A stretch of DNA of 57,314 nucleotides, taken from the NCBI GenBank assembly GCA_021788415.1, contig JAJYKR010000004.1, positions 1 to 57,314 of the forward strand, written 5' to 3'. A program made the translations under genes and the position numbers. This DNA is from an archaeon (lineage in GTDB: Archaea; Thermoproteota; Nitrososphaeria; Nitrososphaerales; UBA183). Below are positions 16,934 to 25,137 of the stretch, one piece after another (position 1 is the first letter of the stretch; every line of letters begins with the position of its first letter). Under the pieces are notes generated by a model that was not told the DNA's origin, did not search any database, and saw nothing but the letters and a program-made list of their open reading frames with translations.

Positions 16934-17354
16934 CCACCGCAACGTGGGACACCGGGAGCACAGGCATGGAAGAGGGCGCCTTTCTGCGCCCCCGGGGCGA
17001 CTCACGCGTCGGACTACATTGGCTGTGCTCGAGTCTTTCCCCTAGGGGCGTCCTGCAAGTCCGCGGTCAGCCCTCGCTTCGGAGCCGCCCCGGTCACCCG
17101 CCCCAGGCCGCTGAGGAGCCCGGTGACACTTATTAGAGCGGTTTCGTCAAATGGACGACGACGGCTTTCAACAGCGCGCCAAACGGCCACCTGCGAAGGC
17201 GGAAACGCTTTGATGAGCGGATGGTTTACCCAGTCGCGCGACAGGCGGAAGCCGTCTGCCCGTTGAAGAGGCCCGGTGATGCTCCCCGCTGAAAGCTGGG
17301 ACATGATCCGGGCTCGTCAGAGACGGGCAACATTCACCATGGAGCGCGACCGGA
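16934..17354. other. 421-base intergenic stretch with hairpins and an odd minus-strand frame
   Basis: A GGGCGC/GCGCCC hairpin (16974-16991) follows the DUF1801 gene and may be a terminator. Around 17140 a TTATTAGAG sequence resembles a TATA box for plus-strand transcription toward the Toprim gene. Most of 17014-17304 is an open minus-strand frame of 96 codons. Its codon use (CGC, CGT, CCG) differs from the AGG-rich use of neighbouring genes. On the minus strand GACTGGGTAAACC resembles a piece of RNase P RNA, but I could not find the other conserved blocks. I leave the region unassigned. Confidence 0.3.
17014..17304 (-). CDS. Hypothetical 96-aa frame of foreign codon use
   Basis: The frame encodes DWVNHPLIKAFPPSQVAVW and related sequence without recognisable domain, signal peptide or membrane helix. 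Arginine codons are mostly CGC, CGT and CGG, unlike surrounding genes. No clear ribosome-binding site is visible. It may be an acquired fragment or a chance frame over a structured RNA. Confidence 0.25.
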   Translation of the reverse strand: MSQLSAGSITGPLQRADGFRLSRDWVNHPLIKAFPPSQVAVWRAVESRRRPFDETALISVTGLLSGLGRVTGAAPKRGLTADLQDAPRGKTRAQPM

Positions 17355-17747
17355 TTGACTGACAGAGTGGATAAGAGGTATCAGGTGTTCAGAGAGTTCC
17401 TGGTGGGCTTCGTCCTGGATCTGAACCACCTGTCAGAGGACGGATGGTCCGTCCTGGTCGAAGGGCAGCGCGACGCGACGGCGCTCAGGAGGCTGGGGTT
17501 CTCCGGGAGGCTGATGGAGATCTCGTCGACGGGTGGGAGAGGGATAGCTGGATCCGATGTCAAGAAGGTCGTGATCCTCACCGACCTCGACCGGGAAGGC
17601 GCCGTCCTGGCCTCCAGGTACGTCAAACGGTTTTCACGCGAAGGCTTCAGGGTCTCCCTGAAGGAGAGGCTAAGGCTGAAGAAAGCGTCGCACGGAGTCT
17701 TCCTGCACGTGGAGAACCTCCAGAGGTTCGCCCGTGACGAGGAATGA
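17355..17747 (+). CDS. Small Toprim-domain protein
   Basis: This 130-aa protein consists mainly of a Toprim domain. The catalytic Glu is in VLVEGQRDATALRRLG (near residue 35) and the DxD in ILTDLDREGAVLA (near 75). It resembles archaeal small-primase or RNase M5-like Toprim proteins (COG1658 type), whose substrate is not known. The start is TTG at 17355, with an in-frame GTG at 17367. It lies about 0.5 kb upstream of dnaG, itself a Toprim protein. Confidence 0.75.
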   Translation: MTDRVDKRYQVFREFLVGFVLDLNHLSEDGWSVLVEGQRDATALRRLGFSGRLMEISSTGGRGIAGSDVKKVVILTDLDREGAVLASRYVKRFSREGFRVSLKERLRLKKASHGVFLHVENLQRFARDEE

Positions 17748-17807
17748 GACGAACCAAAGTCATTAGCGTCAACCTGTAAATAAGCAAGCCCGCGCATCTT
17801 CGTCGAG

Positions 17808-18241
17808 TTGGCGAGGCGAACGAAAGGAAAGGTCGACTCCGAGTGGTTTGAGGGCCTCCCCTGCGCGATAACGGTCTGTGACAGGGACTACAAGATACTC
17901 TACATGAACGAGAAAGCAGCGAGCTCGGAGAAGGAAGGGAAGGCCTCATCGGGAAGAACCTCATGGACTGCCACCCGCCCAGCGCCAGGCGCACGCTCAA
18001 GAAGGTCATGGCGTCAGGGCACCCCTACTCCTTCACCTTGCAGCGAGGGGACTCCAAGAAGATGGTCTTCCAGGGGCACTGGAAGAAGGAAGGAGGAGCC
18101 GGAGGGCTCGTGGAGATCTACTTCGACCTCCCAAGGATGTGCCAAACCTCGCGAGGAATTGAACCCAGAAACCACGAAGTTTATATCCCTGACAAATTCG
18201 GTTTGACCCAATTAACGATTAACACCGTTAAGCACGAGTGA
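17808..18241 (+). pseudogene. PAS-domain protein, frameshifted
   Basis: The first frame (TTG at 17808) encodes WFEGLPCAITVCDRDYKILY, a typical PAS start. The fold continues in a different frame from about 17945 with GLIGKNLMDCHPPSARRTLK and GHPYSFTLQRG and ends near EIYFDLP. The switch occurs around GAAGGGAAGG at about 17933-17943. Joined, the product would be a single PAS domain of about 115 residues and no output domain. The true end is uncertain, since the frame runs on into the region upstream of dnaG. Either the gene is broken or the sequence has an indel. Confidence 0.5.
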
Positions 18242-18261
18242 AACAGAAATGAACGGAGAGA

Positions 18262-19434
18262 ATGGAATTGTCAGGTTCAGGTATAGTAAAGTATCTAGTC
18301 AAGCTGAGGTTTGAAGTAGACGGCGTCGTTGAAAGGGCCGACGTAATCGGGGCCATCTTCGGGCAGACCGAAGGCCTCTTCGGCCCTGAGATGAACCTCA
18401 ACGAGCTTCAGAAGAGCTGGAAGGTGGGGAGGATTGAGATCAACCTCGAGTCGAAGAACGACAAGACGAGGGGGGAGGTCATCATCCCGATGTCCACGGA
18501 TATCGGGACCGCAGCCCTCATCGCCGCGGCGGTCGAGAGTGTGGACAAGGTCGGCCCCTGCAGCGCGCGCTTCAACGTAGGCCAGATCGAAGACGTGAGG
18601 GCGCTCAAGCGGAAGCAGATAGTCGACAGGGCGAAATTGATAGTCAGGGACTGGAGCTCGAAGACGTCCAGCGAGGGGGAGAACCTCCTCAAGGACGTCA
18701 CCGAGTCAACCAAGAGGGCCAAGGTGATCAACTACGGCCTCGAGAACCTACCGGCCGGGCCGGGAGTGTACTCGTCGGAACTCGTCTACCTCGTGGAGGG
18801 GAGGGCCGACGTCGTGTTGTTCTTGAGGGCCGGGATCGAGAACGTTGTCGCCCTCGAGGGGACCAGCGTTCCTGACTCCATCATCGAGCTTGGCAAGAAG
18901 AAGCGGCTAATCGCGGTGCTCGACGGGGACCGAGGGGGAGACCTGATCGAGAAGGAGCTCGGCCAGGTGATGCACGTCGAGAAGGTCATCCACGCGCCCG
19001 CCGGGAAGGAGGTCGAGGACCTCACCCCCATCGATGTCATCAACATGCTGAAGGGGCTCGAAGCGCCTGCTCCTTCGAGGAGGCAGCGCCAGGCTGCGGC
19101 AGAGGCCCCTCAGCCCAAGGCCGAAGAGGCGGACGAGCCTGTGGTGGCCAAGACGCGGGAGCTGTACCCGAACCTCAACGGCACCCTCGAGGCCATACTC
19201 CTCGACCAGGGGTTTCAGGAGGTGGGGAGGTTCCCGATCAGCGAGCTTGTGCAGAAGATGGAAGGCTCCGGGGGAGCCCAGTACCTCATCTTCGACGGCA
19301 TCGTCACCCAGAGGCTGGTCGAGTCGGCGGCCAGGGTCGGCGTCAAGGGGATAATCGGGCACCGGACCGGGGAGCTGAACCAGGTCCCTGACGACATGAG
19401 GATAGGCACCTTCCGAGACCTCGGCTTAGAATAG
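18262..19434 (+). CDS. dnaG: Archaeal DnaG-like protein
   Basis: This 390-aa archaeal DnaG belongs to the exosome-associated family and also has reported primase activity. The Toprim domain includes LVYLVEGRADVVLFLRAG (near residue 180) and LDGDRGGDLIEKEL (near 218). A charged Ala/Pro-rich linker (PAPSRRQRQAAAEAP) separates it from a C-terminal domain. The N-terminal domain (KYLVKLRFEVDGVVERADV) is typical. A TATA sequence TTTATATC lies at 18180-18187. The stop is 4 bases before the pelota start. Confidence 0.92.
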   Translation: MELSGSGIVKYLVKLRFEVDGVVERADVIGAIFGQTEGLFGPEMNLNELQKSWKVGRIEINLESKNDKTRGEVIIPMSTDIGTAALIAAAVESVDKVGPCSARFNVGQIEDVRALKRKQIVDRAKLIVRDWSSKTSSEGENLLKDVTESTKRAKVINYGLENLPAGPGVYSSELVYLVEGRADVVLFLRAGIENVVALEGTSVPDSIIELGKKKRLIAVLDGDRGGDLIEKELGQVMHVEKVIHAPAGKEVEDLTPIDVINMLKGLEAPAPSRRQRQAAAEAPQPKAEEADEPVVAKTRELYPNLNGTLEAILLDQGFQEVGRFPISELVQKMEGSGGAQYLIFDGIVTQRLVESAARVGVKGIIGHRTGELNQVPDDMRIGTFRDLGLE

Positions 19435-19438
19435 GCCG

Positions 19439-20494
19439 TTGATAGTCAACGGCCTCAACCCCAAGCACGGCCACTGTTCTCTGACCATAGAGTCTGCCGA
19501 GGACCTCTGGACCCTCAGGCGCCTGATATCGAAGGGGGACGTCCTGGTCACCCGGAGCTCCAGGGTGGTCAAGAGGGAGGACGAGTACGCCAGGCCCGAC
19601 AAGGGGGAGCGGGTCAAGGTGACCATCTCACTTTCCGTGGAAGAGGTGCACCTCGACAGCAGCATCGAGAGGATACGGGTGAAGGGGACGATCATCGAGG
19701 CTAGCGACGAGAGCGTGACCAAGGCGGGCTCTCACTCCGTGACCCTCTCCCCCGGGCATTCCCTCACGCTCAGGAAGAGGTCCTGGTCCCCCCTGGACAC
19801 GCGCCTGGTGAGGCCGCCGGGACGGGGGTCGGGGCGCTTCGTGCTGGTCGCCGCGGACCGAAGGGAGGCCGGGATCGGGACGCTCAGCGGTTCCCACCTT
19901 TCAGTGGTCACCACGGTCGAGTCGGGGCTCGGGGGGAAGCAGGGTGAGGAGCAGAGCCCTCGCCCCTACATCGCCAAGGTCGCGGACCTGGTCGCCCAGG
20001 TCTCCCAGGAAGGAGACAGGGTAGTGATCGCCGGCCCCGGGAACTTCAAGAACGCCGTCTCCAATCAGGTCAGGGAGCGCCTGAAAGGGAAGCCTGTCGT
20101 GACCGTCGAAGGGCTGGACCTCACCGGGAGCGACGGCGTCCGGGCCATGATCAAGACGCAGTCCTTCCAAGAGCTGGCCAAAGACTCGATAGTGGTGGAG
20201 ATGCAGAAGGTCGTGGCAGAGGTGGTGAAGAGGATCTCCAGTTCAGACCCGAAGGTGGCCTACTCCCTGCCGAGGGTCAGCTCCGCTGCCGCGCTGGGAG
20301 CCGTGGACGCCTGCGTGCTCTCCGACGACGTCTTCTCGGTCGGGCTCGACGAAGAGACGGTTGTGAACGTGCTCAACACGGTGGAAGAGAAAGGGGGCTC
20401 GGTCTACCTGGCTGACGCGTCGATGGAGTTCGGGAAGCAGGTGTCGTCGTTCGGGGGCGTCGTCGCCCTCCTCCGCTACGCGCTCACGCCTTGA
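19439..20494 (+). CDS. pelA: Pelota (mRNA surveillance factor)
   Basis: This 351-aa Pelota/Dom34 homolog rescues stalled ribosomes together with aEF1A or ABCE1. Three eRF1-like domains are visible. The N-terminal Sm-like part is near residues 15-130 (ESAEDLWTLRRLISKGD). The central domain contains VVIAGPGNFKNAV, and the C-terminal domain ends with FGGVVALLRY. The start is TTG at 19439, just after dnaG, so the two are probably co-transcribed. The last codons overlap a convergent small membrane protein gene by 11 bases. Confidence 0.92.
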   Translation: MIVNGLNPKHGHCSLTIESAEDLWTLRRLISKGDVLVTRSSRVVKREDEYARPDKGERVKVTISLSVEEVHLDSSIERIRVKGTIIEASDESVTKAGSHSVTLSPGHSLTLRKRSWSPLDTRLVRPPGRGSGRFVLVAADRREAGIGTLSGSHLSVVTTVESGLGGKQGEEQSPRPYIAKVADLVAQVSQEGDRVVIAGPGNFKNAVSNQVRERLKGKPVVTVEGLDLTGSDGVRAMIKTQSFQELAKDSIVVEMQKVVAEVVKRISSSDPKVAYSLPRVSSAAALGAVDACVLSDDVFSVGLDEETVVNVLNTVEEKGGSVYLADASMEFGKQVSSFGGVVALLRYALTP

Positions 20495-20750
20495 GCAGCC
20501 AGGGGAACACGAACTCGGAGATGATGGCCAGCGCCACGCCCCCCTTAATCAGGTCCTTTCCAAGGCGCTGCGCTAGGTGCGTATAGTAGAGCAGGATCCC
20601 CACCAGCAGGAGCGTGATGTAGACCGCCCTGGCCAGGTCGACCACGGTAGAGTCTATCGTGGCGAGGAGGAAGGTCATGGCTGACGTAAACTGCTGGGCG
20701 AACTGCTGGATCAGGCTCTCCGCTCCCGCCGGGGGCTCGATGCCGGACAT
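20484..20750 (-). CDS. Small two-helix membrane protein
   Basis: This 88-aa protein has an amphipathic N-terminal region (LIQQFAQQFTSAMTFLLATI). Two hydrophobic segments follow, near residues 38-56 (LARAVYITLLLVGILLYY) and 68-86 (GGVALAIISEFVFPWLL). I recognise no family. A TATA-like element near 20774 (minus-strand TTAAATACG) supports expression. The site-2 protease gene lies upstream on the same strand, about 70 bases away. Confidence 0.55.
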   Translation of the reverse strand: MSGIEPPAGAESLIQQFAQQFTSAMTFLLATIDSTVVDLARAVYITLLLVGILLYYTHLAQRLGKDLIKGGVALAIISEFVFPWLLKA

Positions 20751-20821
20751 CTCCCATACACGCGTGATTCGTATTTAACGCCCCCTCTGGGAAAGGGGAC
20801 ACCCGCCGGCAGACCCCCGAA

Positions 20822-22126
20822 CTATCCCACCAGTACGTAGATGAAGGGGCCAAGGAGCACCCCGAGGATGAATACAAGGACTGCGATGGTCACGGCCGAG
20901 GTGACTCTGGAGACCTTCTCCTCGGTGTAGCTCCCCTTCCCCAGAGCCTCCACCCCGACCCTGAACGCCTGGCCGCCGTCAAGCGGATAGATGGGAAGGG
21001 CGTTGAATATCGCAAGGTTGAAGTTCAGGAAGAAGATCCAGTAGAGGACGTTGGCGAGGGGGACGAGAGCCGGCCCCAGCGCGGACGTGTAGAACCCGGA
21101 GTTAGAAGTGGAGAAGGGGACCATCCCCTGGCAGTTCCCCAGGTCAAGGGTGGGGATGCAGCCGATGTAGACCAGCGGGTTGTTGAGGATGTTGGCATAG
21201 GCCGAGACGGCGGAGCGCAGGCTGTCTTCGGACAGCGAGTTCACCCCTATGTACGGCCAGGTCGCCAGGGTCTTGTTCGTCGTCGTGTCGACCAGTTCCT
21301 CACAACAGACCAGGGTGATGTTGTTGATCTGGCGGACCACCCCGTCCCTGTAGATCGTGAAGTTCAACGACTCCCCAGCGGTCAGGTTCGTGTGCTCCCC
21401 CAGTACAGTGTTCAGATCTGTGACAGGCTTCCCGTCGACCGCCATCACAATGTCCCCCGGCAGTACCCCCCTCGAGGCCGCCGGCCCCCCCTGGGAGACC
21501 GAGGTTATCGCCGCGCCGTTCACCACCGGGGTCATGCTTCCGACGACGCTGGTCAGCAGGAGCAGGCAGAGGAGCCCCAGGACGAGGTTCGTCCCCGCGC
21601 CTGCTGCGAAGACGCGCGCGGAATACGACCGCTTCGCCTGCTTCAGCACGTTCTCGTCGATGTCAACGAAGGCCCCGATGGGGATGACGAACAGAAGGAG
21701 GATCAACCCCGAGTTCTTGATCGGGAGGCCCAGGCTCCTGGCGACGATGCCATGGGCTCCTTCGTGCACGACCATCCCGATGACGAGGGCGATCCATCCG
21801 TAGACGATGGGGATGTAGGGGTTGAGCCCAGGTATCCCGAGGTAGGCAGCCGGACCGAGGCTAACTATCCCAGAGGCGATCCTCGGCCCGTTGGCGGACA
21901 GCAGATCCCTGAAGAGGGTGATGAACATCCAGAACGCCACAGCCGCAGCCACCGGCATGAGGTAGAGCAGGACCCAGGCTACAGGCTTCGAGATGGGGTT
22001 CCTCCCCATCCTTTCCATCGCGGAGTTGAACCTCCTGGTCCTGAGCATCACTAACAGCCCATAGAGGTGACGCTCTACTCTCTTGAACTCCTCTTCCGCC
22101 ACTTCGGCCCCGCCGAACCCCTTCAC
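20822..22126 (-). CDS. Site-2 protease family metalloprotease (M50)
   Basis: This 434-aa intramembrane zinc protease has HEGAH (near residue 121) as the zinc site and NALPIYPLDGGQAF (near 385) as the distal Asp motif. A PDZ domain sits between them (GPAASRGVLPGDIVMAVDG, near 215-235). Several membrane segments surround the core. Such proteases release membrane-tethered regulators, but no target is visible here. The gene is divergent from ncs6, with start regions about 50 bases apart. Confidence 0.9.
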   Translation of the reverse strand: MKGFGGAEVAEEEFKRVERHLYGLLVMLRTRRFNSAMERMGRNPISKPVAWVLLYLMPVAAAVAFWMFITLFRDLLSANGPRIASGIVSLGPAAYLGIPGLNPYIPIVYGWIALVIGMVVHEGAHGIVARSLGLPIKNSGLILLLFVIPIGAFVDIDENVLKQAKRSYSARVFAAGAGTNLVLGLLCLLLLTSVVGSMTPVVNGAAITSVSQGGPAASRGVLPGDIVMAVDGKPVTDLNTVLGEHTNLTAGESLNFTIYRDGVVRQINNITLVCCEELVDTTTNKTLATWPYIGVNSLSEDSLRSAVSAYANILNNPLVYIGCIPTLDLGNCQGMVPFSTSNSGFYTSALGPALVPLANVLYWIFFLNFNLAIFNALPIYPLDGGQAFRVGVEALGKGSYTEEKVSRVTSAVTIAVLVFILGVLLGPFIYVLVG

Positions 22127-22174
22127 GCTTTAAGCGTTGACGGTTTAAAGCGCAGGGCACCCACGGCTCTTCTG

Positions 22175-23107
22175 ATGCCGGACTGCACCCGGTGCGGCGG
22201 GAAGGCCTTCTACACCAGGCGGTACTCGGGGGAGTCCCTCTGTCGCTCTTGCTTCAGGGACTCCGTCCTTGAGAAGACCAGGAAGACCGTGGCGAAGCAC
22301 CGCATGATCAGGCCGGGGGAAAGCGTGGCCGTGGCGGTCTCGGGGGGGAAGGACAGCCTTTCCCTGCTGAAGATTCTCTCAAGGATCTACCCTCCTCGAA
22401 GGAACCGCTTCGTGGCAGTGTCTGTCGACGAGGGGGTGGCCGGGTACCGCGACGAGGCCCTCGAGCATGCCCGCGAACTGGCAAGAGACCTCGGAGTCGA
22501 GCACAGGGTGGTCTCCTACAAGGAGCTGTTCGGGTTCTCACTGGATGAGGCGCTCGACTGGGAGGACGAGCGCGAAGTCTCTTCCTGCAGCTTCTGCGGT
22601 GTCTTCAGGCGCCGGGCCATAGACGAAGCCGCGGTCAGGGCAGGTGCCTCGGTCGTGGCGACGGCGCACAACCTCGACGACTACGTGCAGACCTTCCTGA
22701 TGAACCTCATGCACGGCGACGTGGCGCGCCTCGGCTGGCTCGATCCATCCTATGTGGACGACTCCTTCCCCGTCAGGAGGGTGAAGCCATTCATGGAGAT
22801 CTACGAGGAGGAAGTGGCTCTCTTCGCCTACCAGGCGGGGGTCCCCTTCCAGAGCGTGAGCTGCCCCTACATGCATGAGGGGCTCAGGAGCGAGGTGCGC
22901 GACTACCTGAACTCGATGGAGGCGAGCCATCCGGGGATGAAGAACGTGCTCCTGAAGTCCAGCCTCGACGTGATATCCCGCTTCGCGGGGTCCTCCGAGA
23001 AGCTGTCCGTCCCCTGCTCGCAGTGCGGCAAGCCCTCCTCCACCGGCCTCTGCAACGTCTGCAGGCTGAAGGCAATGGTCGAGGAACACGTTAAAAGCGG
23101 CGCCTAG
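22175..23107 (+). CDS. tRNA thiolation enzyme of the TtuA/Ncs6 family
   Basis: This 310-aa protein activates tRNA uridines by adenylation and adds sulfur (2-thiouridine). The N-terminal zinc site is CTRCGGKAFYTRRYSGESLC (residues 3-22 region). The PP-loop AVSGGKDSLSLL is near residue 50, and SSCSFCGVFRRRA and TAHNLDDYVQTFLMN follow. The C-terminal zinc finger is CSQCG..CNVC. I chose the ATG at 22175 because TATA sequence GTTTAAAG (about 22143-22150) predicts a leaderless start there. Ncs6 and TtuA cannot be told apart by eye. Confidence 0.88.
   Translation: MPDCTRCGGKAFYTRRYSGESLCRSCFRDSVLEKTRKTVAKHRMIRPGESVAVAVSGGKDSLSLLKILSRIYPPRRNRFVAVSVDEGVAGYRDEALEHARELARDLGVEHRVVSYKELFGFSLDEALDWEDEREVSSCSFCGVFRRRAIDEAAVRAGASVVATAHNLDDYVQTFLMNLMHGDVARLGWLDPSYVDDSFPVRRVKPFMEIYEEEVALFAYQAGVPFQSVSCPYMHEGLRSEVRDYLNSMEASHPGMKNVLLKSSLDVISRFAGSSEKLSVPCSQCGKPSSTGLCNVCRLKAMVEEHVKSGA
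23089..23096 (+). promoter_or_regulatory. TATA box of the SRP RNA gene
   Basis: CGTTAAAA lies inside the last codons of the thiolation gene and predicts a transcript start near 23119. Confidence 0.45.
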
Positions 23108-23118
23108 GGCGCGCGCCT

Positions 23119-23438
23119 CCGGCGGTGGGCAGGGCCGGGAGGGTTGCCGTCTCCCAGAGTGCTGAAACCGGCATCACGCAGAGGCCAGCAACCTCCGGGT
23201 AAACCCATCTTCCTCGTCACCCGCGCCGGGCTGGGGAGGCGAACTCACGCCGAGGTGGGCGGTCATGAGGGGCAGCCCTCTCGAAGGAGAGGGCCTGACT
23301 CTTGATTGCCGAATCGGGCGAGGTCCGGGAGGGAGCAGCCCTATGGCGACGTGGCCACGCTGCCTCGTCTACGTGGGGGATCCCCGGCCTGGTGAGATGG
23401 GGGCGGAGAGTGGTGGTGAACGCCGGGGGAGCCGCCGC
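23119..23438 (+). ncRNA. ffs: Signal recognition particle 7S RNA
   Basis: The conserved domain IV is clear at 23316-23345: GGTCCGGGAGGGAGCAGCCC, with a GGGA tetraloop where GGAA is usual. The 5' part (GGGCCGGGAGGGTTGCCGTC, then GCTGAAACCGGCATCACGC) matches the Alu-domain loops of archaeal SRP RNA. GGCGG near 23121 can pair with CCGCC near 23433 to form the archaeal terminal helix. The length of about 320 nt fits. The ends are inferred from the promoter and this helix. It binds SRP19 and SRP54 to target membrane and secreted proteins. Confidence 0.85.
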
Positions 23439-23446
23439 CATTCAGG

Positions 23447-23454
23447 TTTTTATC
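23447..23454 (+). promoter_or_regulatory. TATA box of tRNA-Ser
   Basis: TTTTATCG, preceded by more T residues, lies 26-30 bases before the inferred tRNA 5' end at 23480. This position supports the choice of that end. Confidence 0.5.
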
Positions 23455-23479
23455 GGCCAGGAATCGGCTGGGCGACTGC

Positions 23480-23631
23480 GCAGGGGTAGCCTAGAGTCCT
23501 CGACGGGGAGCCTGGTAAGGCGCAGCCAAGTCGGCGCAAGCTTGCTAAGCCTGTGTCTCTCACGGGACTCGTGGGTTCGAATCCCGCGCCCAGAGTCTGC
23601 CGGGGCGCGGGCGGAAGTCCCACCCCCTGCG
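23480..23631 (+). tRNA. tRNA-Ser(GCU) with three non-canonical introns
   Basis: The acceptor GCAGGGG (23480-23486) pairs with CCCCTGC (23624-23630), and the discriminator is G. Three segments must be removed. Sixteen nt (23495-23510) in the D-loop leave GCC-TAGCCTGGTAA-GGC. Fourteen nt (23526-23539) in the anticodon stem leave CAGGC-TTGCTAA-GCCTG, anticodon GCT. Thirty-six nt (about 23586-23621) in the T-arm leave GTGGG-TTCGAAT-CCCAC. The long variable arm GTCTC-TCAC-GGGAC is typical of tRNA-Ser. The mature length is 86 nt. No intron is at the canonical 37/38 site. Each intron boundary could shift by 1-3 bases. Confidence 0.85.
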
Positions 23632-23637
23632 CTCGCT

Positions 23638-24909
23638 CTAGAGCCTCTTCCCCGCGAACCTTGCTTTCGACCCGAGTTCCTCTTCTATCCTGAGAAGCTC
23701 GTTGTACTTCGCCACCCTCTCCCCCCGCGCAGGCGCGCCGGTCTTGATGAAATCAGACCCGAAGGCCGTGGCGAGGTGGGCGATGAAGGGGTCGTCGGTC
23801 TCCCCCGAGCGGTGGGACACCGCGACCTTCCAGCCGACCCTCTGGGTCAGGTTGATTGCGTCTTCGGTCTCAGACACAGTCCCTATCTGATTCAGCTTGA
23901 TGAGGACCGCGTTGGTCGCCTCCTCCTTTATCCCCCTGCCGATTCTCTGCACATTCGTCACGTAGATGTCGTCCCCTATGACGAAGGTCTTCTTGCCCAG
24001 GAGCCTCCTGATCGAGGCGAAGGCGTCGAACGCCTCCTCCTGGAACGGGTCCTCCAGAGTGAGCAGGCCGAACTCGTCCCTCAGCGACGCGTAGAACCCC
24101 TCCAGCTTGTCCGGGCTCATCGGCTCCCCGTCGATCGTGTAGACCGACCGCTTCCCATCGTAGAAGGTGGTGGCTGCCGCGTCGATCCCGAGTCTCACAT
24201 CCCCTTCCCCATATCCTGCCACCTTCACCGCCTCCGCGACGGCTCCGAGGGCGTCTCGGGTCCTCTTCAGAGGAGGTGCGAACCCCCCCTCGTCTCCCAC
24301 GTTGATCGCGCCTCTGCCGTGCCTTGAGGTGAGCAGGGACTTCAGGGACTGGTACACCTCGGCCCCCATCCTGATTGCTTCTGAGCATGACTTCGCCCCG
24401 ACCGGCTCGATCAGGAATTCCTGCACCGCCAGATCGTTCCCTGCGTGCTCGCCGCCGTTGATGACGTTCATCATGGGGACAGGCAGGGTGTATCCCCCCG
24501 CCCTTCTGAGTTGGGCGAAGAGACTCTCGCCCCGGGAGTTGGCCGCCGCCCGGGCCGACGCCATCGAGACAGACAGGATCGCATTTGCGCCCAGCTTCCG
24601 CTTGTTGGGGGTGCCGTCCAGCCTGATCATGGCGTCGTCTATCCTTCTCTGGTCGGCGCAGTCCCTCCCCTTCAGCAGGGGGCCCAGGACCCTGTTGACG
24701 TTCGAGACCGCCTTCGTGACCCCCTTGCCATGGAACCTCCTCGCGTCTGCGTCTCGCAGCTCAAGAGCTTCGTGGGTGCCGGTCGAGGCCCCCGAGGGGA
24801 CGCTTGCCCGCCCCGCCGAAGTCCGCGTCGCCACCTCGGCCTCGACCGTCGGGTTCCCACGGGAGTCGAGTATCTGTCTGGCTTTCACGGAGACGATTCT
24901 CGCCTGCAT
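23638..24909 (-). CDS. eno: Enolase
   Basis: This 423-aa enolase interconverts 2-phosphoglycerate and phosphoenolpyruvate. The N-terminal ILDSRGNPTVE, the substrate-loop ASVPSGASTGTHEA, the Mg ligands in LTLEDPF and IGDDIYVTN and the signature VLIKLNQIGTVSET with SHRSGETDD are all present. TATA sequence GATTTAAC (24939-24946) lies before the ATG. The stop is 6 bases from tRNA-Ser, which is transcribed toward it. Confidence 0.96.
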   Translation of the reverse strand: MQARIVSVKARQILDSRGNPTVEAEVATRTSAGRASVPSGASTGTHEALELRDADARRFHGKGVTKAVSNVNRVLGPLLKGRDCADQRRIDDAMIRLDGTPNKRKLGANAILSVSMASARAAANSRGESLFAQLRRAGGYTLPVPMMNVINGGEHAGNDLAVQEFLIEPVGAKSCSEAIRMGAEVYQSLKSLLTSRHGRGAINVGDEGGFAPPLKRTRDALGAVAEAVKVAGYGEGDVRLGIDAAATTFYDGKRSVYTIDGEPMSPDKLEGFYASLRDEFGLLTLEDPFQEEAFDAFASIRRLLGKKTFVIGDDIYVTNVQRIGRGIKEEATNAVLIKLNQIGTVSETEDAINLTQRVGWKVAVSHRSGETDDPFIAHLATAFGSDFIKTGAPARGERVAKYNELLRIEEELGSKARFAGKRL

Positions 24910-25005
24910 GTCGCTACCTCGGCTTCGTCATAGGAAGCACGTTAAATCTGATTCGGCGAAGTGGCGTTCCAACCCTTATTACGTGTCCCGGCCCCCGCGC
25001 CCTTC

Positions 25006-25080
25006 GGGCCGGTGGTCTAGTTCGGTTAGGATGTCTCCTTTACACGGAGATGGTCGACGGTCCAAATCCGTCCCGGCCCA
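25006..25080 (+). tRNA. tRNA-Val(UAC)
   Basis: This 75-nt tRNA has no intron. The acceptor is GGGCCGG/CCGGCCC with discriminator A, and the anticodon arm is TCTCC-TTTACAC-GGAGA with anticodon TAC. The T-arm is GACGG-TCCAAAT-CCGTC, so position 55 is C in place of the near-universal T. A TATA-like CTTATTAC lies at about 24975-24982. Confidence 0.93.
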
Positions 25081-25137
25081 CTACCACAAACAGCCCCGGG
25101 TCGAAGAGTTATCTACGGTCGGCAAAACGGCACCTCG

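Noticed and set aside
16934..17354. RNase P RNA on the minus strand, because of GACTGGGTAAACC
   Set aside because: Only one conserved-looking block was found. The GGAAGUC-type and ACAGAA-type blocks at proper distances are missing.
23217..23441. Minus-strand and plus-strand protein frames over this region
   Set aside because: They lie on the SRP RNA gene and encode low-complexity, unrecognisable peptides.
23466..23605. Shorter tRNA-Ser using GCTGGGC/GCCCAGA as acceptor
   Set aside because: It leaves a G1-A72 mismatch and unexplained bases before the D-arm. The GCAGGGG/CCCCTGC pairing solves both and fits the TATA spacing.
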